The notes under the pieces: generated by a model | Told to the model about the DNA's origin: nothing | Database searches by the model: none | The model's input: the letters and a program-made list of their open reading frames with translations, nothing else | Source: Ancylobacter sp. WKF20 | GTDB lineage: Bacteria; Pseudomonadota; Alphaproteobacteria; Rhizobiales; Xanthobacteraceae | Reading direction: 5' to 3' | Assembly: GCF_029760895.1 (NCBI RefSeq) | Contig: NZ_CP121679.1 | Coordinates: forward strand, 2,742,001 to 2,806,000 | DNA length: 64,000 nt | Part shown: positions 1 to 8,593 of the stretch, one piece after another | Numbering within the stretch: position 1 is the first letter of the stretch | Layout: each line of letters opens with the position of its first letter | Translations under genes and position numbers: made by a program

Positions 1-358
1 GCTCGACACCCGCCGGAATTTCCGTCGCCGCCACCGACTTGGCCGGCTTGGCCGCCGCCGCATGCGCCTGCGGCGGCTTGTAGACCGCCTCCGGCTCGAT
101 CGCCCGCAGCAGCACGGGGATGTCCAGCCGATCGGTCTTGGCGAGGTTCGCGGCCGAGAGATCGTCGACGGGATCGGTTGTCACCACCTGCGCGGCATTC
201 TTCGGCGCAACCGCCTCGCTGATCGCACGCTCATAGCCACGTCCATCGCCCACCAGATAGATGCTGACGGCGACGAGCACGGCAAATCCGGCCGGTAGCA
301 GCACGCGGCCGGGCAACCAGGCCTGGAAGGCGGTGAGTGAAGACCAAGTGTGGCGCAT
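1..358 (-). CDS. Hypothetical single-pass membrane protein (partial, runs off left edge)
   Basis: An open frame begins at an ATG at 358 and runs without a stop to base 1, about 119 codons. An AGGGAG Shine-Dalgarno-like stretch lies about 11 bases upstream of the ATG. The N-terminus begins MRHTWSSLTAFQAW and is followed by one hydrophobic segment at about residues 19-37, then an Ala/Lys/Pro-rich region, as in an N-in anchored protein with a periplasmic tail. I do not recognise the family. It is divergent from the AraC-type regulator gene. Its C-terminus and any domain lie outside the window, so no function is assigned. Confidence 0.6.
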   Translation of the reverse strand, partial: MRHTWSSLTAFQAWLPGRVLLPAGFAVLVAVSIYLVGDGRGYERAISEAVAPKNAAQVVTTDPVDDLSAANLAKTDRLDIPVLLRAIEPEAVYKPPQAHAAAAKPAKSVAATEIPAGVE

Positions 359-531
359 GGGGATAGATCTCCCTGGTGAATCGCCCTCGCGGCGGATCGC
401 CTTCATTTCGTCGGCGGGGCCGGACATTTTTGCGGCGGCATTCGTTCCCGGCCATGACCGTGCCGGGGTATTTCTGCGCGGTGCCTTGCTACAGTCACGC
501 TCAGCAACCGGCGGCAACAGGACATGATCCG

Positions 532-1506
532 GTGATCGACCTCTCCGCCCTGACCCGCATCGGCTTCCTCACCTTGCCGAACCATTCGATGATCGCCTGC
601 GCCAACGCGCTGGAGGCGTTGCGCATGGCGAATTACGTGGCCGAGAGCGACACCTATGCCTGGCGCATCGTGACGCTCGACGGAGCGCCGGCCGCCGCAA
701 GCAACGGGTTGACGCTCTCGCCCACCGTGGCGCTGCACGAGGCCGGACCACTCGACCTGCTGCTGGTTTGCGGTGGCATTGATGTGCGTCATGCGGCGAG
801 CCCCGCCGTGGCCGACACGCTGCGGCGCCTCGCCCGGCGCGGCGTGGCGCTCGGCGCGCTCTGCACCGGCAGCTTCGTGCTGGCGGAGGCGGGACTGCTC
901 GATTTCTACCGCTGCGCCGTGCACTGGGAGAACCTCGCCGCCATTCGCGAGGAGTTCCCCGATGTCGGCTTCGTCGAGGACGCCTTCGTCATCGACCGCG
1001 ACCGGTTGACCTGCACCGGTGGCATCGCACCTCTCGATATGATGCTGGCGCTGGTCGAGGCGCGGGGCGGGCGCGGTCTCGCGGATCGCGTCTCCGAGCA
1101 GTTCATCGTGCGGCGTGACGGCGCTCGCGCGGGCCGCAGCGAGGCGCGCCCGCGCCCGTCCCTGCCCGACCCGACGCTGGCCCGCGCCGTCCGGCTCATG
1201 CAGGGGGCGATCGAGCAGCCAAGCGACATCCGGCATATCGCCCAGCGACTCGATGTGTCGCCCCGCCATCTTGAGCGGCTGTTCAGCCGCCATCTCGGCA
1301 CAAGCCCGGCGGCCTATTATCTCGGGCTGAGACTGGAGCGGGCGCGGGAATTGCTGCGCCTGTCGCCGCTGCCGGTGACCGATGTCGGCCTCGCCTGCGG
1401 CTTCCAGTCGGCGGCGCATTTCTCCACCGCCTATGCCCGCCGCTTCGGCCGCCCGCCGAGCGCGGAACGGCACGGCGAGAGGAAGACAAGCGCCGCCCCG
1501 GAGTAA
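532..1506 (+). CDS. gbdR: GlxA/GbdR-type AraC family transcriptional regulator
   Basis: This is a two-domain regulator of about 324 residues. The N-terminal half is a class I amidotransferase/DJ-1-like domain (GALCTGSFVLAEAG, the usual nucleophile-elbow Cys at about residue 111). The C-terminal 100 residues are an AraC double helix-turn-helix (DIRHIAQRLDVSPRHLERLF and DVGLACGFQSAAHFS). I chose GTG 532 because family members start just before a TRIGFLTLP-like strand and CAGGAC lies upstream; longer starts at ATG 376 or 454 are possible. In Pseudomonas, GbdR senses glycine betaine/dimethylglycine and activates dgc and related genes. The dgcAB-etfAB operon 1 kb downstream supports the same role here. 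The specific name is inferred from context. Confidence 0.75.
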   Translation: MIDLSALTRIGFLTLPNHSMIACANALEALRMANYVAESDTYAWRIVTLDGAPAAASNGLTLSPTVALHEAGPLDLLLVCGGIDVRHAASPAVADTLRRLARRGVALGALCTGSFVLAEAGLLDFYRCAVHWENLAAIREEFPDVGFVEDAFVIDRDRLTCTGGIAPLDMMLALVEARGGRGLADRVSEQFIVRRDGARAGRSEARPRPSLPDPTLARAVRLMQGAIEQPSDIRHIAQRLDVSPRHLERLFSRHLGTSPAAYYLGLRLERARELLRLSPLPVTDVGLACGFQSAAHFSTAYARRFGRPPSAERHGERKTSAAPE

Positions 1507-1624
1507 GCGTTGCCGAGTAAGCGTTGCCTGTTATGGCGCGGCGCAGCATCTGGTATTACAAAGGAATTCGGGGAACTTCGCCCCGTCTCTGCCGAGGACG
1601 CGGTCTTGACCCGCGCTGCCCGCG

Positions 1625-2407
1625 ATGAACATGCCCGTGAAGCCGACCGGCTATCGTCACCTCGCCGCCCGCTATTCCGACCTCGCCGCCGGCGTGCTGG
1701 CGCCTGAGCGCACCCCCGTGGCGGATGCGTGGCTCGGCCTCTCCATGACCTTCGTCGCCGGCGCCACCAATGCCGGTGGGTTGCTGGCGGTCGGGCAGTA
1801 CACCTCGCACATGTCCGGCATCATCTCGGCGGCGGCGGATCATGCGGTGCTGGGCGCGACCGACCTTGTGCTGGCGGGCGGTGGGGCGCTGGCGGCTTTC
1901 CTGTTCGGCGCCGCGACGTCGGCCATCCTGGTCAATTGGGGTCGGCTGCATCACGCGGGGCGCGAATATGCGCTGCCACTGACGCTCGAAGCCTTGCTGC
2001 TGCTCGCTTTCGGCCTCCTCGGCAGCTACACGCGCCATTCCTCGCTGGCGCTCGGCGTCGAGGTGGCGGTGCTCTGCTTCATCATGGGGCTGCAGAACGC
2101 CACGGTGACCAAGCTGTCCGGCGCCAAGATCCGCACCACCCACATGACCGGCATCGTCACCGATATCGGCATCGAACTCGGCAAGCTCGTCTATTCCAAC
2201 CACCGCCGGCGCGGCACGGAGCGCCCGCTGGTGCTGGCGGATCGCGAAAAGCTGAAACTTCTCAGCTACTTCCTCGGCTGCTTCTTCCTCGGCGGCATCG
2301 TCGGCGCGCTCGGCTTCAGCTATGCCGGCTTCATCTTCTCGGTGCCACTGGCGCTGCTGGTCTTCGCCCTGGCCGGCCCCTCCGCGCTGCGCATTGCCTT
2401 CCGCTAA
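1625..2407 (+). CDS. DUF1275 (YoaK-like) membrane protein
   Basis: A 260-residue integral membrane protein with about six hydrophobic segments. It matches the DUF1275/YoaK family in its N-terminal motif FVAGATNAGGLLAVGQYTSH and its central GLQNATVTKLSGAKIRTTHM and TGIVTDIGIELG motifs. The molecular function of this family is not established. It sits between the GbdR-like regulator and dgcA, all on the plus strand, with 118-119 bp gaps, so co-transcription is possible but not shown. No clear Shine-Dalgarno precedes ATG 1625; ATG 1631 is an alternative start. Confidence 0.85.
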   Translation: MNMPVKPTGYRHLAARYSDLAAGVLAPERTPVADAWLGLSMTFVAGATNAGGLLAVGQYTSHMSGIISAAADHAVLGATDLVLAGGGALAAFLFGAATSAILVNWGRLHHAGREYALPLTLEALLLLAFGLLGSYTRHSSLALGVEVAVLCFIMGLQNATVTKLSGAKIRTTHMTGIVTDIGIELGKLVYSNHRRRGTERPLVLADREKLKLLSYFLGCFFLGGIVGALGFSYAGFIFSVPLALLVFALAGPSALRIAFR

Positions 2408-2526
2408 GGGGACAGTCGCAACGCTACCGATGGCGTGGCGCAAATCTTCTGTTCGGCTGGGGCGAATGCGACGTATCGTTGATGATCGGGACCGGGAACC
2501 CGAGACTCTAGGAGCGCGCGCCCGCC

Positions 2527-4566
2527 ATGATCGCCAATGCCGAGGCATTGCTGAAACCCTTGACCATCAAGGGCCTCACCATCCGCAACCGGGTGATGTC
2601 CACCTCGCACGCGCCGGGCTATGGCAAGGACGGCAAGCCGCAGGAGCGCTACCAGCTCTACCACATGGAAAAAGCCAAGGGCGGCATAGGCTTGACCATG
2701 TTCGGCGGCTCCTCTTCGGTCGCCATCGACAGCCCGGCGGCGCCCTGGGCGCAGATCTCCGTCGCCGATGACAGCGTCATCCCCTATTTCCAGCAATTCG
2801 CCGACCGGGTGCATGGCCACGGCGCCAAGCTGATGATCCAGCTCACCCATATGGGCCGGCGCACCAAGTGGGACACCGAGAACTGGTTCCCCACCATCTC
2901 CGCCTCGGCCCGCCGCGAGCCCGCCTCACGCACCGTGCCGCGGGCCATGGACAAGAACGATATTCGCCGTGTTATCAAGAGCTTCGCCGATGCGGCGCGG
3001 CGCTGCAAACAGGGCGGGCTGGACGGGTGCGAGATCTCCGCGGCGCATGGCCATCTGGTCGATCAGTTCTGGTCGCCCTCGATCAATGAGCGCACCGACG
3101 AATATGGCGGCAGCCTTGAGAACCGCATGCGCTTCGGCATCGAGGTGCTCTCAGCCATGCGCGAGGCGGTGGGCGATGATTACGTCATCGGCATGCGCAT
3201 GTCGGGCGACGAGCTGATCGCCGACGGGCTGAGCCATGAGGACTGCGTCGCCATCGCCTCCGAATATGCCAGGCGCGGTCTCGTCGACTTCCTGAACATC
3301 GTCGGCGGGCAGGCGCGCGACCATATCGCCCACGCTATCTCCTTGCCGAATATGTCGTTTCCGGTCGCGCCCTTCCTCTATCTGCCGAGCGCGATCAAGC
3401 GCGAGGTGGAGGTGCCGATCTTCCACGCCCAGCGCGTGACCGACCTTGCGACCGGCGCCCGCGCCGTTGCGGAGGGGCATGTCGATATGATCGCCATGAC
3501 GCGGGCGCATATCGCTGACCCCCATCTGGTGAAGAAGCTGATGGAAGGGCGGGACGACGACATCCGCCAATGCGTCGGCGCGGGCTATTGCATCGACCGC
3601 ATCTATGTCGGCGGCGACGCGCTCTGCCTGCAGAATGCCGCCACGGGACGTGAGGCGACCATGCCTCATGTCATTGAAAAGGCTTCTGAATTCCGCAAGG
3701 TCGTGGTGGTTGGCGCAGGTCCCGGCGGGCTCGAGGCGGCCCGCGTCTGCGCCGAGCGCGGTCACTCGGTGGTGCTTTTCGAGAAGGAGAACGTGCCGGG
3801 CGGGCAGGTGAACATCGCCGCCAAGGCCGGCTGGCGCGAGGCGCTGTCGGGCATTCCGCGCTGGCTCTTTGCACAGGTGCAAAAGAAGGGCGTCGACATC
3901 CGGCTCGGCACCGAGGCCACCGAGGCGGCGATCCTGGCGGAGAACCCCGATGTCGTCATCATGGCCACGGGCGGCCTGCCCAATGCCGGCCACGCCAAGG
4001 GCCATGAGCATGTGGTCTCCACCTGGGACGTGCTGACCGGCAAGGTGGAGCCCACCGGCACGGTATTATTATACGACGAGATCGGCGGCCATAACGCCGC
4101 CTCCACGGCCGAGGCGCTGGCCAAGAAGGGCTGCCTGGTGGAGCTGGCGACGCATGATCTGCAGATCGCCCAGGAGGTCGGCACCACCAACCAACCCATT
4201 CATTTGCGTGAGCTTTACAAGCTCGGCGTGGTGATGACGCCGAATATGGAGCTGATCGAGGTCTACCCCGAAGGTAACCGGCTGATCGCCGCTTTGCGCA
4301 ACACCATGACCGACGCGGAAGAAGAACGCGTCGTGGATCGGGTGGTCGTCGATTACGGCACGCTGCCGGTCGAGGGGCTGTTCCAGAGCCTGCGCAGCCG
4401 CTCGGTGAATGATGGCGAGACCGATCTAGACGCCCTCATCGCCGGCCGTCCGCAGCGTTGGACGGGGCAGGAAGGCTTCGCGCTCTACCGCGTGGGCGAT
4501 GCCTGGACCGGGCGCAACATCCACGCCGCGCTCTATGATTCCTTGCGTCTGTGCAAAGATCTCTGA
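2527..4566 (+). CDS. dgcA: Dimethylglycine demethylase subunit DgcA (OYE-type FMN/Fe-S/FAD oxidoreductase)
   Basis: A 679-residue protein of the trimethylamine-dehydrogenase/2,4-dienoyl-CoA-reductase type. Residues 1-370 form an old-yellow-enzyme FMN barrel (KLMIQLTHMGRR; DGCEISAAHGHLVDQFWSP; NERTDEYGGSLENR). A Cys cluster follows at C349, C355 and C367. From about residue 393 there is a FAD/NAD-binding fold (VVVVGAGPGGLEAARVCAER). DgcA with DgcB is required for N-demethylation of dimethylglycine to sarcosine in Pseudomonas. The directly following dgcB, etfA and etfB genes make this assignment strong. The second Cys of the classical CxxC cluster motif is Ala352. AGGAG lies upstream of ATG 2527 at somewhat long spacing (12 nt). 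Confidence 0.88.
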   Translation: MIANAEALLKPLTIKGLTIRNRVMSTSHAPGYGKDGKPQERYQLYHMEKAKGGIGLTMFGGSSSVAIDSPAAPWAQISVADDSVIPYFQQFADRVHGHGAKLMIQLTHMGRRTKWDTENWFPTISASARREPASRTVPRAMDKNDIRRVIKSFADAARRCKQGGLDGCEISAAHGHLVDQFWSPSINERTDEYGGSLENRMRFGIEVLSAMREAVGDDYVIGMRMSGDELIADGLSHEDCVAIASEYARRGLVDFLNIVGGQARDHIAHAISLPNMSFPVAPFLYLPSAIKREVEVPIFHAQRVTDLATGARAVAEGHVDMIAMTRAHIADPHLVKKLMEGRDDDIRQCVGAGYCIDRIYVGGDALCLQNAATGREATMPHVIEKASEFRKVVVVGAGPGGLEAARVCAERGHSVVLFEKENVPGGQVNIAAKAGWREALSGIPRWLFAQVQKKGVDIRLGTEATEAAILAENPDVVIMATGGLPNAGHAKGHEHVVSTWDVLTGKVEPTGTVLLYDEIGGHNAASTAEALAKKGCLVELATHDLQIAQEVGTTNQPIHLRELYKLGVVMTPNMELIEVYPEGNRLIAALRNTMTDAEEERVVDRVVVDYGTLPVEGLFQSLRSRSVNDGETDLDALIAGRPQRWTGQEGFALYRVGDAWTGRNIHAALYDSLRLCKDL

Positions 4567-4581
4567 CGAAGGACGCGCGGC

Positions 4582-6576
4582 ATGATCCCCGCCGGGACCG
4601 CCTTTTCGCTGCTGATTCTGGCCCTCGCCGCCATTGCTGCGGGGCTGGTGGGGCGGCGCGTGCGGCTCTGGAAAAGCGGGTCTGAGGCGCGACTAGTCAG
4701 TGCAGTCGGGTGGACGATCAGTGCAGTCAGTGCAGTGAAGGTGATCGCCGGGCTGAAGGCTCTGCCCCGCCGCTACCTCGTCGATGTCCACCATGTCGTC
4801 GGCCGCGACCCCTATGCCGCGCGCATGCATGCGCTGGCCGCCGGCGGGCTGCTCGGCGGCTCGCTGCTCGCCCTTGCCGGCCTCATCCCGGCGCTCGGTG
4901 CCTCCCGCCTGTTCTGGGTCGTCGTCGCCCTCGCCTTCGCCGCCGCGCTGGCGGGCGGGTTCATGGTCGGGCGGCGCCGCCTGCCGAACAAGCCGGCACG
5001 GCTATCCGGCGGACGCTTCCAGCGCCTGCCGCTCTATCTCGCGGCCTATACGGGCGGCGGGCTCTTGGTGGCGCTCGCCGGCGTGCTCCCGCCGCTCGCC
5101 CCGCTCGGCTGGCTCGGATTCGTGTTTGCCACCGCCGGGGGAATTGGCCTCGTCCTGCAGATCGACCGGGGACCGATGCGCCATGCCTTTGCCGGCGCCG
5201 CCCATCTGGTGCTGCACCCCCGTCCCGGCCGCTTCGAGGGCGAGCGCGCCACCGCACTCGCCGCGCTCGATCTCGACGCGCCCCGGTTAGGTGCCGCCAC
5301 CCCCGCCGATTTTCCGGTGAACCGGCTGATCGGCTTTGATGCCTGCATCCAGTGCGGGCGCTGCGAGACGGCGTGCCCGGCCTTCGCCGCCGGCCAGCCG
5401 CTTAACCCGAAGCGGCTCATTCAGGATCTCGCCACCGCCATCGAGCCGAACGCCAGCAACGCCGCCTATGCCGGCAGCCCTTATCCCAATGCGCGGCCTG
5501 TGGCGGGCGTCGGCGGGCCGGCACTGCCGCTGGTCGGCGCCGGGGCGATGATCCACCCGGATACGCTGTGGTCCTGCACCACCTGCCGCGCCTGCGTCGA
5601 GGAATGCCCGATGATGATCGAGCATGTCGATGCCATCGTGGATCTGCGCCGCTACCAGACGCTGGAGCTCGGCGCCCTCCCCCTCAAGGCCGCCCCGCCG
5701 CTGATGGAGCTGCGCTATGCCGATGAGACGGCGGGCCGCCCGCTCGCCGCGCGCACCGATTTCGCGGCCGGGCTGACCCTGCCGCTGATCGCCGCCCGCC
5801 CGGCGGAAAAGGGCCCGGCCGAGGTGCTGCTCTGGCTCGGCGAGGGCGCCTATGAGCTGCGCTATGGCCGCACGCTTCGCGCGCTGGTGACGCTGCTGCA
5901 CAAGGCGGGCGTCGATTTCGCGGTGCTGGGCCCGGAGGAGCGCGATTGCGGCGACCTCGCGCGCCGGCTGGGGGACGAAGCCACCTTCCAGCGCCTCGCC
6001 CGCGCGAATATCGGCACGCTCGCGCGCTATGGCTTCACCCGCATCCTCACCGCCGACCCGCACGCGCTGCACGCGCTGCGCAACGAATACCGGGCCTTTG
6101 GCGGGGAATATGAGGTGGTGCACCACACCGCCTTCCTCGACGAGCTTGTGGCTGGCGGGCGGCTCACCGTGGGCGCGCTCACCGAGGCGCGCGTGACCTA
6201 TCACGACCCCTGCTATCTCGGCCGCTACAATGGCGAGATCGACGCGCCGCGCCGGTTGCTCGACCGTCTCGGGCTCACGCGGCTGGAAATGGAACGTTCC
6301 GGCAAACGCTCCATGTGCTGCGGCGGCGGCGGCGGCGCGCCGGTCTCCGACATTGAGGGCGAACGCCGCATCCCGGATATTCGCATGGGTCAGGCGGCGG
6401 CGACGGGCGCGGCCATTGTCGCGGTGGCCTGCCCGCAATGCTCGGCCATGCTGGAAGGCGTGACCGGCGAGCGGCCGGACGTCGCTGACATTGCCGAGCT
6501 CGTGCTGCGGGCGGTCGAGGCCGCCCCTGTGAAGGCGCCCGACGCGACGGTGCGGGCCGCGCAGGTGCTCGCATGA
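4582..6576 (+). CDS. dgcB: DgcB, membrane-bound Fe-S electron-transfer protein for dimethylglycine catabolism
   Basis: A 664-residue protein. The N-terminal ~200 residues hold several membrane segments (the DUF3483-type region with ALPRRYLVDVHHVVGRDP). Next come two 4Fe-4S motifs: CIQCGRCETACP (C255, C258, C261, C265) and CTTCRACVEECP (C332, C335, C338, C342). The C-terminus carries heterodisulfide-reductase-like CCG domains (HDPCYLGRYN and CCGGGGGAP). It probably passes electrons between the demethylase/ETF and the quinone pool at the membrane. It starts 15 bp after dgcA with AAGGA upstream, and its stop overlaps the etfA start (ATGA). A run of three TCAGTGCAGT copies at 4697-4736 encodes a local SAV repeat unlike its surroundings. 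Confidence 0.87.
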   Translation: MIPAGTAFSLLILALAAIAAGLVGRRVRLWKSGSEARLVSAVGWTISAVSAVKVIAGLKALPRRYLVDVHHVVGRDPYAARMHALAAGGLLGGSLLALAGLIPALGASRLFWVVVALAFAAALAGGFMVGRRRLPNKPARLSGGRFQRLPLYLAAYTGGGLLVALAGVLPPLAPLGWLGFVFATAGGIGLVLQIDRGPMRHAFAGAAHLVLHPRPGRFEGERATALAALDLDAPRLGAATPADFPVNRLIGFDACIQCGRCETACPAFAAGQPLNPKRLIQDLATAIEPNASNAAYAGSPYPNARPVAGVGGPALPLVGAGAMIHPDTLWSCTTCRACVEECPMMIEHVDAIVDLRRYQTLELGALPLKAAPPLMELRYADETAGRPLAARTDFAAGLTLPLIAARPAEKGPAEVLLWLGEGAYELRYGRTLRALVTLLHKAGVDFAVLGPEERDCGDLARRLGDEATFQRLARANIGTLARYGFTRILTADPHALHALRNEYRAFGGEYEVVHHTAFLDELVAGGRLTVGALTEARVTYHDPCYLGRYNGEIDAPRRLLDRLGLTRLEMERSGKRSMCCGGGGGAPVSDIEGERRIPDIRMGQAAATGAAIVAVACPQCSAMLEGVTGERPDVADIAELVLRAVEAAPVKAPDATVRAAQVLA

Positions 6577-7766
6577 CGCGCCAGCGCCGCGACCCACGTG
6601 CGGAGCGCGCCGCCCATCGCCTGGGCGGTGCCGCCCGCCCGCGCTTCGACCTAGCCGCGACGCCCACGCTCTCCACCCGCCTGCACCGTGACCCGCGCGC
6701 GGAGACGAACCAGCAGCTCGTGCCGGGCACGCTGCGCCGCCGGCTCGACCGCACGCAGCGCGTCGCGAGTGTCATGCCGGCCGTGGCCGCTGCGCCGGTA
6801 GCCGTCGCCGAGGCGGCGCCGCGCCTGCGCCTCATTGCCGAGCCGGCTTTTCTCGTCGCCGTGGTGCCGGATGTGCCGGGCGGGCGGCTCACCCCGCATG
6901 ACCGGCAGGTGATCGGCGCCGCGCGGCTGCTGGCGGATGACGGCGGCGGGGCGGTGATTGCTCTGGTGGAGGCACCCTCCGAGGAGTTCGGCGCCGCCGG
7001 CATCGACCGCGTGCTCGCTTTGCCCGTCGCGGGCTACGATCCCGAGGCGAAGGCCGAAGCGGTCGCCGCCGTGCTGGACGGGCTTTCGCTGCGCCATGCG
7101 CTGTTCCCCGACAGCGCGGATGGTGGCGATCTCGCCCGGCGCGTCGCCGCGCTCTCTGGCGCGGCGCTGTTCGCCGGGGCGGAGAGCCTGTCGACGAAAG
7201 CTGTGACCCGCGCCGCCCGCGCCCGCAAGGCCGAGCAGCGCCGGGCCCCGCCGCGGCTCATTGCGCTCGCCGCCGACGCGGTGGCGCCCCATGCCGGCAC
7301 GCTGCATGAAGCAGCTACGCTCGATTTCACCTTTCCGCCGCGCGCCCCTAGCGCGGTGCTGGCGGCGGCGTTCATTCCCGCCGACCCGGCGACCGTGGCG
7401 CTGGCGGAGGCCGAATTCGTCGTCTCCGCCGGCAATGGCATCACCGATTTCGACGCCTTCCGCGCGCTGGTCACCGCGCTCCATGCCACGCCCGGCGCGA
7501 GCCGCATGGTGTGCGATGCCGGGCTGATGCCGCGCGCCGCGCAGGTCGGCGCCTCCGGCACGGTGCTGACGGCGAGCTGCTATTTCGCCCTCGGCATTGC
7601 CGGCGCGCCGCAGCACCTGCAGGGCATCACCGGCTGCGAGCATGTGGTGGCGGTGAACACCGATCTGCACGCCGCGATGATCGAGCGGGCCGGCCTCGCC
7701 ATCGTCGCCGACGCGCAGCAGGTGATGCCGGCGCTGCTGCGGCTGCTCGCGGGAGAGGACGCATGA
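6573..7766 (+). CDS. etfA: Electron transfer flavoprotein alpha subunit, dgc-associated type
   Basis: A 397-residue ETF alpha-like protein. The C-terminal FAD-binding region is clear (VGASGTVLTASCYFALGIAG, QHLQGITGCEHVVAVNTD). The first ~87 residues are an Arg-rich extension with two copies of RDPRAE at residues 6-11 and 39-44, each followed about 15-20 residues later by a basic R-R-(F/L)-D block. ATG 6573 overlaps the dgcB stop, so translation is coupled. It accepts electrons from the demethylase. Gene order and the extension indicate a dedicated ETF for this pathway rather than the fatty-acid oxidation ETF. Confidence 0.87.
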   Translation: MTRQRRDPRAERAAHRLGGAARPRFDLAATPTLSTRLHRDPRAETNQQLVPGTLRRRLDRTQRVASVMPAVAAAPVAVAEAAPRLRLIAEPAFLVAVVPDVPGGRLTPHDRQVIGAARLLADDGGGAVIALVEAPSEEFGAAGIDRVLALPVAGYDPEAKAEAVAAVLDGLSLRHALFPDSADGGDLARRVAALSGAALFAGAESLSTKAVTRAARARKAEQRRAPPRLIALAADAVAPHAGTLHEAATLDFTFPPRAPSAVLAAAFIPADPATVALAEAEFVVSAGNGITDFDAFRALVTALHATPGASRMVCDAGLMPRAAQVGASGTVLTASCYFALGIAGAPQHLQGITGCEHVVAVNTDLHAAMIERAGLAIVADAQQVMPALLRLLAGEDA

Positions 7767-8521
7767 AGATCGTCGTCCTGCTCTCCGCCGGGCGCCACCG
7801 CGTCTCCGGCCAGCCCGCGCCGGTGCCGGTCGAATTGCAGGCGCTCCGCCTCGCGGTCGATCTTGGCGGCGAGGTGACAGCGCTTCATGCCGGGCCGGAG
7901 CTTGGCGCGCTCGCGGATGCGCTCGGCCATGGCGTCGGGCGGCTCGATCATCGGGTGATCGCGGACGGCGACGACCCGCTGCCGAGCCTTGTCGCGGCGC
8001 TCTCGGACAACCCGCCGGACCTCATTCTCGCCGGTCGCAGCGGCCAGGGCGGGGAGGATGCCGGGCTGCTGCCCTACGCGCTGGCCCGCGCGCTCGGCCG
8101 GCCGATCCTCGCCGATGCGGCGGGGCTGCAAGCGGGGCCGGAGGCGGGCACGCTCGCCGTCGAGCAGGCCTTGCCGCGCGGCGCCCGCCGGCGCGTGGTG
8201 CTGCGCCTGCCGGCTCTTCTCACCGTCCATCCCGCCGCGCCCGCGCCGCTACCCTTCGCCTTCGCCGCCCGCCGACGCGGGGTGATCGAGACGGCACCCG
8301 GTTTTCCCGCCCCGCAGGCGGTGGAAGTGGAGGAACGCCCCTATCGCCCCCGCCCGAAGCTGATCGCCAAGGCGGCGGCGGGCGCCTCCGCCGCCGAGCG
8401 GCTGAAGGCGGCGACGCAGGCGGCGGCCGGCGGCGGCAAGCTGCTCGTCGACCCCTCGCCCGAGGACGCCGCGCGGGAAATCCTCGCGCATCTCGCGAGC
8501 CTTGGCCTCAAGCGCAGCTGA
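7763..8521 (+). CDS. etfB: Electron transfer flavoprotein beta subunit, dgc-associated type
   Basis: A 252-residue ETF beta-like protein (start MKIVVLLSAGRHRVSG; LILAGRSGQGGEDAGLLPYALA; RVVLRLPALLTV). I chose ATG 7763, which overlaps the etfA stop in an ATGA junction and has GAGAGGAC upstream; the frame stays open further upstream but inside etfA. It pairs with EtfA to form the FAD/AMP heterodimer. It is the last gene of the dgcA-dgcB-etfA-etfB operon: the next gene belongs to a different function and starts 72 bp later. Confidence 0.87.
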   Translation: MKIVVLLSAGRHRVSGQPAPVPVELQALRLAVDLGGEVTALHAGPELGALADALGHGVGRLDHRVIADGDDPLPSLVAALSDNPPDLILAGRSGQGGEDAGLLPYALARALGRPILADAAGLQAGPEAGTLAVEQALPRGARRRVVLRLPALLTVHPAAPAPLPFAFAARRRGVIETAPGFPAPQAVEVEERPYRPRPKLIAKAAAGASAAERLKAATQAAAGGGKLLVDPSPEDAAREILAHLASLGLKRS

Positions 8522-8593
8522 AGCCTCCCCATAGATCGCCGCCTGTCACGCGGGCGACATGAGCCCGCGCCATCCGTGAGCGGCACGGGGGGC

